A DNA stretch of 64,000 nucleotides. Origin: G965205255 sp965205255. GTDB taxonomy: Bacteria; Pseudomonadota; Gammaproteobacteria; Pseudomonadales; Endozoicomonadaceae. The DNA lies in the NCBI GenBank assembly GCA_965205255.1, contig OZ242051.1:868001-932000 (forward strand), written 5' to 3'. Every line of letters starts with the position of its first letter. Within the stretch, counting starts at the first letter, position 1. This document shows positions 11,701 to 19,357 of this stretch, one piece after another. The notes beneath the pieces are model-generated. The model did not search any database and was not told the DNA's origin. It saw nothing but the letters and a program-made list of their open reading frames with translations. Position numbers and translations under genes: made by a program.

Positions 11701-12139
11701 CATACGAAAGCGTTAATTCTCGCCTACTTTGACCTAGGTTGTACAACGCACTGGCAACAGTAAAACCAAACGAGGCTACACCCGTTCTTGGGTTCACGGA
11801 TGCATTAACAGCACCATGAAAGTTAGTAGCATTTGATGGCAGTGCTGTTGAGCCATCGGCCAGAACCGGCAAGTGTGTTAATGGCGATATCTGAGATTCA
11901 GACGGTTTGGGCAACCTGAAATTTTGCCATGTATGCCGAACAGTTGACTCAGAAGCTGATGCCATATGATTAACGGCATTTGCACGTTTGTGCAAAAGAT
12001 GAACAGTTGTGGCAGCCTGTGCACAGGGCACCAATTGCTCAAAAGGCAGGATAAAAGCAGGTACTACCGCCAGAGCCATGAGAAATTTTTTATAAAACAA
12101 AAAAAGATTATTACAAATGTTAGATAATTTTTCCCGCAC
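5717..12139 (-). CDS. Exported RHS/YD-repeat protein with LRV-like tail, copy 2
   Basis: The protein has 2140 residues from a GTG start with an AGG about 8 bases upstream. Residues 1-43 form a signal peptide (hydrophobic core LMALAVVPAFILPF, cleavage after AQA). The N-terminal part carries the RHS-type motif LGLGPHWSFNVG. YD repeats fill about 350-1690, and the RHS-associated core lies at about 1697-1757 (YNPVYRHFMSRDS, then NPVMNTDPTG). In this family that core closes a shell and self-cleaves. A hydrophobic, Gly/Ala-rich region follows (about 1760-1965), then about four LRV-like repeats (about 1985-2090; pattern D-x-D-x-x-VR ... NP ... L..L). Its fourth repeat and last 45 residues differ from all other copies. 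No VgrG, PAAR motif or immunity gene is nearby. Function is unknown; a secreted toxin, adhesin or host-contact protein are all possible. Confidence 0.9.
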   Translation of the reverse strand: MREKLSNICNNLFLFYKKFLMALAVVPAFILPFEQLVPCAQAATTVHLLHKRANAVNHMASASESTVRHTWQNFRLPKPSESQISPLTHLPVLADGSTALPSNATNFHGAVNASVNPRTGVASFGFTVASALYNLGQSRRELTLSYAGGTSARGPDTLGLGPHWSFNVGMETPSTSEVLGHKTTDITTGDGHSFTMVNDRDTEGNSYWHPLRHKLGDVTITGEPGDWTIATATGTREHLQYGYEDWEEDRGGQRVWFYYDRHGPQDTTRRLLYMCAHPLTQAQVNSAVNQCQDNGVRVTYSGDDVTVHGKQNIVLHMSDLAGKPIVQSIVIPSLSTDEAENTAPDTISFSYDGEGGRPWLLKTVTQPSGETTTFMYNDESDHDTLQPQGLPAGFNKARMPVVTEQITTPAPENKKMIPVRRVWYQYSGSPTDQHNYMGYLSGVSNEPGKDNLFDRADDYTYTVSSDNGLTKTTTTYNKYHLPLSVTQTDDLRHSLIAKNETHYLPWKGTTFAQLQPTYSLPQETTKTLYSTTSQGNDSAVAPAKVLQQRKYDKNGQVIWKEDAYGRQTFIRYCPPQGDNHCPKMDPHWSQVTLPEKLVQLPATETPQGSVPFERFISTDDTTPAEEVEFNYRLIPVAGIYKSRVQQYQQLLQHQWQQVKEKTQNNREPTQSDLFSRERFINDVGLDTSPLAGNWQVSTKTTGTLPRTSVENLQSGQPLPELSENQITTTTDYQYNPDQKSPVYGQLTRLTVTRYPLQKPFVSGSLIQETGGVSEKMTFSITHVIDADNHTRTTDVEVVPEQAPADIKEVAQQLRAESGDDGGLSLGKSVYSLTTGVKISDDDTLKTLHRAWSYDIWNRPVKEVITPVTGGHSESIKWTFISTRKELSAVKTLPGGSQQKTVYGGSGKAQKVISTWHRYKNQAMLPMAGKAGWIEDSSSTYTITGKLASETKYHAADNNGKTLSLTTTYGYDTLNRLVWERSPDGTVSVRVRNDPQMLLISYSVGTDTADKSEKLSPILNVVQSNTLGKPVANYQFALASDAQVNGKAIYTGELKKKLVSLEGKLQPADSLKSLQSYGLLSLPGNNGLLAFVNDAIAAKAWLSTMTIQYDGQGRRIEQTQPNGAQTHWTWQQGNMVATIAPDGSLIHDSFNVVGNKVSRCVQPADQSTCHVLGKRGYDEEGNLAWQTDEYGNRVRYIYDADGRLLSMVTPATKTNKSHVFTYTYNSFAKTSDAVDGVVYATYSYDPATWALTDEEDTIGHLHYDYDENTGRLIKITRTAPQKLKSPTGIRYPSGIESMTYDRYGEPMSVTDLAGDRYTAIHDRYGRVLQAQVTLPGQTKAVLLASDTYDPFFGRLTAVINGAGTAREFVYDDFGHLASTIDKEGNKVLQQLSYTYDLQSHNILTFTCWEKGNSATQTYSYDKNTNNLTAMTCSVTGRSGVASILCPRDTDLSGSTLTVPPIIKAQHYTFDDWNNIRTVSEQLMTSGGKSVTKTTDYSYDMRTNDSYDPHRMTAFNTRWSASVSHFSTAPKTLTYDGLGRIVKDADGNILHYNARGFEDGFTHKQTGEHTVWFYDSAGHQVSEQMFNSKGAAIQAPLYMVYQGNMIAEQVQNDAQGKTHTSAELATIAHVEDGKITRWYLHDYKGDVIASLDATGQKVSDHVYSPYGMNDDLLKNNKQALAQSVQAIQAPWWKNHQPGFDGQMTDFATGYQFLGGGYRAYNPVYRHFMSRDSYSPFKKMDGYGFGGNNPVMNTDPTGHMPKWAGYAFGVLGIVMAVASSVLLPVASMVTTAVSTVLDVANLTLFSGTPAADALAISTIFVGASSGSLQISATSKPESKSLAIASDAFGIANGVFALNIGGVSAIPAAKVITGLGAVTGSMIITSGAGSMLSGVTQAASSSMDLSMATNSVIAQNSQVAKATNILGYLSMAFMTVSIVGSVGGFVASKINIHHVISELGDANSGNVVSRFMAAKAVSQNEDSDMHLARDRFAIVRKALAENTRTSAALTILASDSDPQVRLLTAGNPATNTEVLNQLSTDVDLSVRNKVGSRQYARLETMENMSLNEESPLIRGRAEDEAVILLEYSEMELEGGVVAGDNKRSTARNLQNRYTLGLLRMDRHNGVLRLRVSQAIAEVTNAVDQ

Positions 12140-12293
12140 GGTTCAACCTGTCCAAATATTTTTTAAGGATAAGTATAAGGACCAAAGTAGAACAGCATAA
12201 AAATATTGTCTATACGTATAAACACAAAAAAAAATAATGGTAGTAGTTTATTTAGTGCTTGTTATAAGCCAGAATTTATTGATATTAATGATA

Positions 12294-12553
12294 ACCTGAG
12301 TTTGACGTAACTATACAGCAATCATGCCGGTATAATGAATATTTAGTAAGGGCATTTTTTCCTAGTACGTATAGGCGATTAGCCCGCTAGTCAAGTTCAT
12401 CATAAAATTGGCGGTTGAGTGATGACCTGTATGTTTAATCTGACAGATATTCTTTAACTGGTCATTGATTCTTTTTATCAAGCATTGTTGTCAGAAGTCA
12501 TACCATGCATGGAAGTCTATATTTTTTAATTTTTTTTTACGTCGAACTCAGGT
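12294..12553. mobile_element. MITE A, IS630-related, in the copy 2/3 spacer
   Basis: This ~260-base noncoding element is bounded by 15-base inverted repeats, ACCTGAGTTTGACGT on the left and the complement of ACCTGAGTTCGACGT on the right (one mismatch). Spacers 5415-5716 and 19055-19357 lack it and read straight across the site, giving an empty-site comparison. Its right end, inverted, matches the start of the IS630-type relic at 49319 over roughly 75 bases. The remaining parts of the 543-base spacer show no gene. Confidence 0.8.
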
Positions 12554-12622
12554 TCTTGATAGATTATAGTAACTACTCATATTTATACAGCTGATACTTC
12601 ATACAATCTCTTTTGCGAACAC

Positions 12623-12657
12623 GCTAGGCAGTATATTTTATATCTAGACTACCTAGC
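12623..12657 (-). terminator. Conserved hairpin downstream of copy 3
   Basis: The stem GCTAGGCAGT pairs with ACTACCTAGC around an A/T-rich loop, just past the copy 3 stop. Compared with 33205-33239, both arms change together (TAGG/CCTA versus TGGG/CCCA), which supports a selected RNA structure. Confidence 0.5.
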
Positions 12658-12682
12658 ATACTACTACAAAAAACTCTATTCT

Positions 12683-15600
12683 TTACTGATTTTCTGCACC
12701 AACAACCCTTCTAATTGTGCTATCTACCCTATTCCTAAGGTGATCATTGTTTCTACCCCTTAACACATGTCGAGTATTTCTTTCTTGCAAATAATTTTCT
12801 CCATCATCTAGGTTATCATAAATCCCACTCTCTTGCGCCATCAATTGACGCTCTTGCAAAGTAGTCGCCTTATTTGCAGCAACACTTCTTATGAATCCAG
12901 ATTCATCATTTTGTGACATATTCCTCAGTGTTTCCAGACTTACATACGGGCTTGATGCCACGATCCCTCTGATATTCACTTCAGAATCGGTAGAGAGTTG
13001 ACCCAATGTATCTGTACTTATCTTAGGATTTTCAGCAACCAACGTCCTGACTGTTGAATCTGGATCATTAGCCAAAATATCTAGTACTGCCGGTTTAGTT
13101 GTGCGCGAAGCCAGCGCTTGTCTGACAGTCGAAAATCGGTCATTTGCAAGAAGCTTAGAAGAATCTTCATTCAGATTCGTTGTGTAAGCGGCCAGAAATC
13201 TCACCGCCACATTACCACTCTTTGCATTTCCTTCCATACCAGTGTGATAGACGTCCTTTGCTGAGGCAACATAACCCCCCACACTACCCACAATTGATAC
13301 CGACATAAAAGCCATTGACATATAGCCTAAAATATTAGCGGCTTTGGCTACCTGGCTATTTTGAGCAATAACTGAATTTGTAGCCATTGATACATCCAGT
13401 GAGGAAGAGGCAGCTTGGGTTACACCAGATAACATTGATCCTGCACCTGAAGTAATAATCATTGACCCTGTAATAGCCCCCAGCCCTGTAATCACTTTTG
13501 CGGCTGGAATTGCAGATGCGGCACCCATAGCAAATGCAGATACCCCGTTAGCGATACCAAAGGCATCACTGGCAATTGCAAGGGCTTTATTTCCTGGTCT
13601 GGCTGTAGCTGATATCTGAAGTGATCCACTTGCCATTCCCATAACAGCAGTGCTGATACCAAGAGTAGCAGATGCAATATCACCTGTGAAGACGCCAAGA
13701 TTAGCTACACCCAATAGCGATGAAACTGAGGTAGTAACCACTGCTGCCGCAGGCAGTAAAACAGCTGAAGCGACGGCCATCACCATACTTAAAGCACCAA
13801 AAGCATAACCTGCCCATTTAGGCATATGACCTGTAGGGTCAGTATTCATTACCGGATTATTACCACCAAACCCGTAACCGTCCATCTTTTTAAACGGGCT
13901 ATAACTATCACGACTCATAAAGTGTCTGTAGACCGGATTATAAGCACGATAACCACCACCTAAAAACTGATAACCTGTAGCAAAATCAGTCATCTGACCA
14001 TCAAATCCCGGCTGGTGATTTTTCCACCACGGTGCTTGTATCGCCTGTACTGACTGTGCCAAAGCCTGTTTGTTATTCTTTAATAGGTCGTCATTCATGC
14101 CATAGGGACTATAGACATGGTCACTAACTTTCTGACCTGTTGCATCTAGTGAGGCAATCACATCACCTTTATAATCATGCAGATACCAGCGGGTAATTTT
14201 GCCATCCTCAACATGTGCAATTGTCGCCAGCTCAGCGCTAGTATGCGTTTTACCTTGAGCATCATTTTGCACCTGTTCAGCAATCATATTTCCCTGATAC
14301 ACCATATACAAAGGTGCCTGTATAGCAGCTCCTTTGCTGTTAAACATCTGCTCTGAAACCTGATGACCTGCACTGTCATAAAACCAGACTGTATGCTCCC
14401 CTGTTTGTTTGTGGGTAAAACCATCTTCAAACCCTCTGGCGTTGTAGTGCAAAATATTACCATCAGCATCTTTGATAATTCTGCCCAAACCGTCATAAGT
14501 CAGTGTTTTCGGTGCAGTACTGAAATGGGAAACATTGGCTGACCAGCGAGTGTTAAAGGCCGTCATCCGGTGCGGGTCATAACTGTCATTAGTGCGCATG
14601 TCATAACTATAATCTGTTGTTTTAGTCACAGATTTTCCACCGGATGTCATTAACTGCTCAGATACCGTTCGGATATTATTCCAGTCATCAAACGTATAGT
14701 GTTGTGCTTTAATGATCGGCGGTACTGTCAGAGTGCTTCCCGACAAATCTGTATCTCTTGGGCATAAAATACTGGCAACACCTGATCTACCTGTCACACT
14801 ACACGTCATCGCGGTCAGATTATTAGTGTTTTTATCGTAACTGTAAGTCTGAGTGGCGCTATTGCCCTGTTCCCAACGGGTGAAAGTTAAAATGTTGTTA
14901 CTTTGCAGATCATAGGTATAACTTAACTGCTGCAACACCTTATTGCCTTCTTTATCTATGGTACTGGCCAGATTCCCAAAATCATCATAAACAAATTCTC
15001 TGGCAGTACCTGCGCCATTAATCACCGCGGTTAAACGACCAAAGAATGGATCGTAAGTATCTGAGGCCAGCAGCACAGCCTTTGTCTGCCCCGGCAAAGT
15101 CACTTGTGCCTGCAATACCCTGCCGTATCTGTCATGTATTGCTGTGTATCTGTCTCCGGCTAAATCAGTAACAGACATAGGTTCACCATAACGATCATAA
15201 GTCATTGACTCAATACCGCTCGGATAACGGATACCTGTAGGTGATTTAAGCTTTTGGGGAGCCGTGCGGGTAATTTTAATCAACCGCCCTGTGTTTTCAT
15301 CATAATCGTAATGCAAGTGACCGATTGTATCTTCTTCATCAGTTAACGCCCAAGTTGCGGGATCATAGCTATACGTGGCATAAACAACACCATCTACCGC
15401 CTCGCTAGTTTTTGCAAAACTGTTATAGGTATATGTAAATACATGAGACTTATTAGTTTTTGTAGCAGGTGTGATCATGCTCAACAGACGACCGTCAGCA
15501 TCATAGGTGTATCTATCTCTATTACCATACTCATCAGCCTGCCAGGCAAGGTTACCTTCGTCATCATAACCACGCTTACCTAGCACATGGCAGGTACTTT

Positions 15601-18600
15601 GGTCGGCAGGCTGAACACAACGAGATACTTTATTACCCGCTACATTAAAACTGTCGTGAATAAGACTACCATCTGGCGCAATCGTTGCCACCATATTTCC
15701 CTGTTGCCACGTCCAGTGTGTTTGTGCACCATTGGGTTGTGTCTGCTCAATGCGCCTGCCCTGTCCGTCATACTGTATTGTCATTGTTGACAACCAAGCC
15801 TTGGCAGCAATCGCATCATTCACAAAGGCAAGCAACCCATTATTGCCGGGTAACGAAAGTAATCCATAGCTTTGCAGAGATTTTAAACTGTCAGCCGGCT
15901 GTAACTTCCCTTCGAGTGAAACCAACTTCTTTTTCAGCTCACCGGTATAGATTGCCTTTCCGTTGACCTGCGCATCAGATGCTAACGCAAACTGGAAATT
16001 TGCCACCGGTTTGCCCAGTGTATTGGATTGAACAACATTGAGTATCGGACTCAGCTTTTCGCTCTTATCAGCAGTATCAGTACCGACACTGTAACTTATT
16101 AACAACATTTGCGGATCATTACGCACCCTTACGCTAACGGTGCCATCCGGAGAACGCTCCCACACCAGCCGGTTAAGTGTGTCGTAACCATAGGTTGTGG
16201 TCAGCGAAAGGGTTTTACCATTATTATCTGCAGCATGATATTTTGTTTCACTGGCTAGCTTACCGGTTATGGTATACGTTGAGCTGCTGTCTTCTATCCA
16301 GCCCGCTTTACCCGCCATCGGAAGCATTGCCTGATTTTTGTAACGATGCCAAGTCGATATCACCTTTTGAGCTTTACCACTGCCTCCATAAACTGTTTTT
16401 TGTTGTGAACCGCCAGGTAATGTTTTAACCGCAGACAACTCCTTACGAGTAGAAATAAAAGTCCATTTAATGCTTTCAGGATGACCACCTGTAACCGGTG
16501 TAATCACTTCCTTTACCGGCCTGTTCCAGATGTCATAACTCCAGGCTCTGTGTAATGTTTTTAATGTATCATCATCGGAAATTTTTACACCGGTGGTCAG
16601 TGAATATACAGATTTTCCTAACGACAACCCCCCGTCATCACCCGACTCTGCCCTTAACTGCTGTGCCACCTCTTTTATATCAGCCGGCGCCTGTTCAGGT
16701 ACCACCTCAACATCGGTAGTACGGGTATGATTGTCCGCATCAATAACATGAGTAATACTGAACGTCATTTTCTCCGAGACACCGCCTGTCTCTTGTATTA
16801 AGCTGGCACTGACCAATGGTTTTTGCAGCGGATACCGAGTTACCGTCAAACGGGTAAGCTGCCCGTAAACCGGACTTTTCTGATCAGGGTTGTATTGATA
16901 ATCTGTCGTTGTGGTTATCTGATTTTCTGATAATTCGGGTAACGGCTGACCAGATTGTAAGTTTTCTACTGAAGTCCGAGGCAAAGTACCCGTTGTTTTA
17001 GTACTCACCTGCCAGTTACCTGCAAGAGGCGATGTATCCAACCCTACATCATTAATAAAACGTTCTCGGCTAAATAAATCAGACTGAGTCGGTTCTCGGT
17101 TGTTTTGTCTTTTCTCTTTTGCTTGTTCCCACTGATGTTGTAATAACTGCTGATACTGCTGAACACGTGATTTATATATACCTGCGACCGGAATAAGCCG
17201 GTAATTAAACTCTACCTCTTCTGCGGGTGTCGTATCATCCGTACTGATAAAACGTTCAAACGGCACACTGCCCTGCGGGGTCTCGGTGGCAGGTAACTGC
17301 ACCAGCTTTTCCGGCAATGTTACCTGTGGCCAGTGCGGATCCATTTTCGGGCAATGATTATCTCCCTGTGGCGGACAATACCGAATAAAGGTCTGTCTTC
17401 CATAAGCATCCTCTTTCCAGATCACCTGACCATTTTTATCATATTTGCTCTGCTGCAACACTTTTGCAGGAGCTACAGCACTGTCATTGCCCTGACTCGT
17501 TGTCGAATAAAGAGTCTTCGTCGTTTCTTCAGGCAGCGAATAGGTCGGTTGCAATTGCGCAAACGTGGTTCCTTTCCACGGCAAATAGTTGATTTCATTT
17601 TTAGCGATTAAACTGTGTCGCAAATCTTCTGTTTGTGTTACTGATAGCGGCAAATGGTATTTATTATAAGTCGTTGTCGTTTTTGTTAATCCATTGTCAC
17701 TGGAAACGGTGTAAGTGTAATCATCTGCACGATCAAACAGATTATCTTTACCCGGCTCGTTACTGACTCCGCTTAGATACCCCATATAATTATGCTGATC
17801 CGTCGGGCTGCCACTGTACTGATACCATACTCGGCGAACTGGAATCATTTTCTTATTTTCAGGCGCCGGTGTTGTTATTTGTTCAGTGACTACCGGCATG
17901 CAAGCTTTGTTAAAACCTGCAGGTAACCCCTGAGGTTGTAACGTATCATGATCAGACTCATCGTTATACATAAAGGTGGTGGTTTCACCAGAAGGCTGTG
18001 TCACCGTTTTTAGTAGCCAAGGACGACCACCCTCCCCATCATAACTAAAGCTGATGGTATCCGGTTGAGCATTTTCTGCTTCATCTGTCGATAGAGAAGG
18101 AATATCTATAGACTGCACTATCGGCTCACCGGCAAGGTCACTCATATGCAAAACAATATTTTGTTTTCCGTGTACCGTTACATCATCGCCACTATAGGTT
18201 ACCCACACACCATTATCCTGACACTGATTAACAGCACTGTTAACCTGTGCCTGTGTTAACGGGTGGGCACACATATAGAGTAAACGCCGAGTGGTATCCT
18301 GAGGACCATGCCGGTCATAATAAAACCATACCCGCTGACCGCCTCTGTCTTCTTCCCAGTCCTCATAACCGTATTGCAAATGTTCTCGAGTGCCCGTTGC
18401 AGTCGCTATTGTCCAGTCGCCCGGCTCGCCGGTAATGGTAACATCTCCTAACTTATGACGCAGGGGATGCCAATAAGAATTTCCCTCTGTATCACGGTCA
18501 TTTACCATGGTAAAGCTATGATCATCACCGGTTGTTATATCTGTGGTTTTATGACCTAAAACTTCTGACGTCGACGGTGTTTCCATTCCAACGTTAAACG

Positions 18601-19054
18601 ACCAGTGTGGCCCTAGTCCTAAAGTATCCGGACCCCGTGCTGATGTACCTCCCGCATACGAAAGCGTTAATTCACGCCTACTTTGACCCAAGTTGTACAA
18701 CGCACTGGCAACAGTAAAACCAAGCGAGGCTACACCCGTTCTTGGGTCCACGGATGCATTGGCCGCATCATGAAAGTTAGTGGCATTTGATGGCATGGCT
18801 GTTGAGCCATCGGCCAGAACAGGTAAATGTGTTAATGGCGATATTTGAGATTCAGACGGTTTGGGCAACCTGAAATTTTGCCATGTATGCCGAACAGCCG
18901 AATCAGAAGCTGATGCCATATGATTCACGGCATTTGCATGTTTGTGCAAAACATGAACAGTTGTGGCAGCCTGTGCACAAGACACAAGTTGTTCAAAAGG
19001 CAGGATAAAAGCAGGTACTACCGACAGAGCCAAGAGAAATTTTTTATAACACAA
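12683..19054 (-). CDS. Exported RHS/YD-repeat protein with LRV-like tail, copy 3
   Basis: The protein has 2123 residues if it starts at the TTG at 19052-19054. The architecture matches copy 2: signal peptide (LALSVVPAFILPF core, cleavage after AQA), RHS N-terminal region, YD repeats, core motif near residues 1680-1745, hydrophobic region, and LRV-like repeats from about 1970. The LRV units are of a different type from copy 2. Unit 1 resembles copy 5 (NDRFSTVRQALA), unit 4 resembles copy 4 (QNDESGFIRSVAA), and the C-terminal tail (LRNRVDSTIRRVVGAENQ) is shared with copy 5. The usual GTG leader is out of frame because of a nine-base homopolymer (19053-19061). The shorter TTG-started leader still looks like a signal peptide. 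Confidence 0.88.
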   Translation of the reverse strand: MCYKKFLLALSVVPAFILPFEQLVSCAQAATTVHVLHKHANAVNHMASASDSAVRHTWQNFRLPKPSESQISPLTHLPVLADGSTAMPSNATNFHDAANASVDPRTGVASLGFTVASALYNLGQSRRELTLSYAGGTSARGPDTLGLGPHWSFNVGMETPSTSEVLGHKTTDITTGDDHSFTMVNDRDTEGNSYWHPLRHKLGDVTITGEPGDWTIATATGTREHLQYGYEDWEEDRGGQRVWFYYDRHGPQDTTRRLLYMCAHPLTQAQVNSAVNQCQDNGVWVTYSGDDVTVHGKQNIVLHMSDLAGEPIVQSIDIPSLSTDEAENAQPDTISFSYDGEGGRPWLLKTVTQPSGETTTFMYNDESDHDTLQPQGLPAGFNKACMPVVTEQITTPAPENKKMIPVRRVWYQYSGSPTDQHNYMGYLSGVSNEPGKDNLFDRADDYTYTVSSDNGLTKTTTTYNKYHLPLSVTQTEDLRHSLIAKNEINYLPWKGTTFAQLQPTYSLPEETTKTLYSTTSQGNDSAVAPAKVLQQSKYDKNGQVIWKEDAYGRQTFIRYCPPQGDNHCPKMDPHWPQVTLPEKLVQLPATETPQGSVPFERFISTDDTTPAEEVEFNYRLIPVAGIYKSRVQQYQQLLQHQWEQAKEKRQNNREPTQSDLFSRERFINDVGLDTSPLAGNWQVSTKTTGTLPRTSVENLQSGQPLPELSENQITTTTDYQYNPDQKSPVYGQLTRLTVTRYPLQKPLVSASLIQETGGVSEKMTFSITHVIDADNHTRTTDVEVVPEQAPADIKEVAQQLRAESGDDGGLSLGKSVYSLTTGVKISDDDTLKTLHRAWSYDIWNRPVKEVITPVTGGHPESIKWTFISTRKELSAVKTLPGGSQQKTVYGGSGKAQKVISTWHRYKNQAMLPMAGKAGWIEDSSSTYTITGKLASETKYHAADNNGKTLSLTTTYGYDTLNRLVWERSPDGTVSVRVRNDPQMLLISYSVGTDTADKSEKLSPILNVVQSNTLGKPVANFQFALASDAQVNGKAIYTGELKKKLVSLEGKLQPADSLKSLQSYGLLSLPGNNGLLAFVNDAIAAKAWLSTMTIQYDGQGRRIEQTQPNGAQTHWTWQQGNMVATIAPDGSLIHDSFNVAGNKVSRCVQPADQSTCHVLGKRGYDDEGNLAWQADEYGNRDRYTYDADGRLLSMITPATKTNKSHVFTYTYNSFAKTSEAVDGVVYATYSYDPATWALTDEEDTIGHLHYDYDENTGRLIKITRTAPQKLKSPTGIRYPSGIESMTYDRYGEPMSVTDLAGDRYTAIHDRYGRVLQAQVTLPGQTKAVLLASDTYDPFFGRLTAVINGAGTAREFVYDDFGNLASTIDKEGNKVLQQLSYTYDLQSNNILTFTRWEQGNSATQTYSYDKNTNNLTAMTCSVTGRSGVASILCPRDTDLSGSTLTVPPIIKAQHYTFDDWNNIRTVSEQLMTSGGKSVTKTTDYSYDMRTNDSYDPHRMTAFNTRWSANVSHFSTAPKTLTYDGLGRIIKDADGNILHYNARGFEDGFTHKQTGEHTVWFYDSAGHQVSEQMFNSKGAAIQAPLYMVYQGNMIAEQVQNDAQGKTHTSAELATIAHVEDGKITRWYLHDYKGDVIASLDATGQKVSDHVYSPYGMNDDLLKNNKQALAQSVQAIQAPWWKNHQPGFDGQMTDFATGYQFLGGGYRAYNPVYRHFMSRDSYSPFKKMDGYGFGGNNPVMNTDPTGHMPKWAGYAFGALSMVMAVASAVLLPAAAVVTTSVSSLLGVANLGVFTGDIASATLGISTAVMGMASGSLQISATARPGNKALAIASDAFGIANGVSAFAMGAASAIPAAKVITGLGAITGSMIITSGAGSMLSGVTQAASSSLDVSMATNSVIAQNSQVAKAANILGYMSMAFMSVSIVGSVGGYVASAKDVYHTGMEGNAKSGNVAVRFLAAYTTNLNEDSSKLLANDRFSTVRQALASRTTKPAVLDILANDPDSTVRTLVAENPKISTDTLGQLSTDSEVNIRGIVASSPYVSLETLRNMSQNDESGFIRSVAANKATTLQERQLMAQESGIYDNLDDGENYLQERNTRHVLRGRNNDHLRNRVDSTIRRVVGAENQ

Positions 19055-19061
19055 AAAAAAA
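19053..19061 (-). repeat. T9 tract shifting the copy 3 leader
   Basis: This is the same run and the same surrounding bases as at copy 1, and it puts the long leader out of frame. Copies 2, 4, 5 and 6 carry other versions of the tract that keep the long leader in frame; copy 6 lacks exactly one codon there. Phase variation is an inference. Confidence 0.6.
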
Positions 19062-19357
19062 TCTTAAAAATGTTAGATAATTGTTGCCGCACCATTCAAC
19101 CTGCCAATTATTTTCAAGAATAATTTCTTAAGGTAGAACAGTAGAAAATATTGTCTGTACGTATGGAACCATAAAAAACAAAGGTAATAGTCTATTTAGT
19201 GCTTGTTATACATCATAATTTATTGATATTAATGATAGATTATAGTAGCTACTCATATTTATACAGTTGGTACTCCATATAATCTCGTTTGCAAACACGC
19301 CAAGCAGTATATTTTAATCTAAACTACTCAACATGCTACTATAAAAAATCTTTTTCT

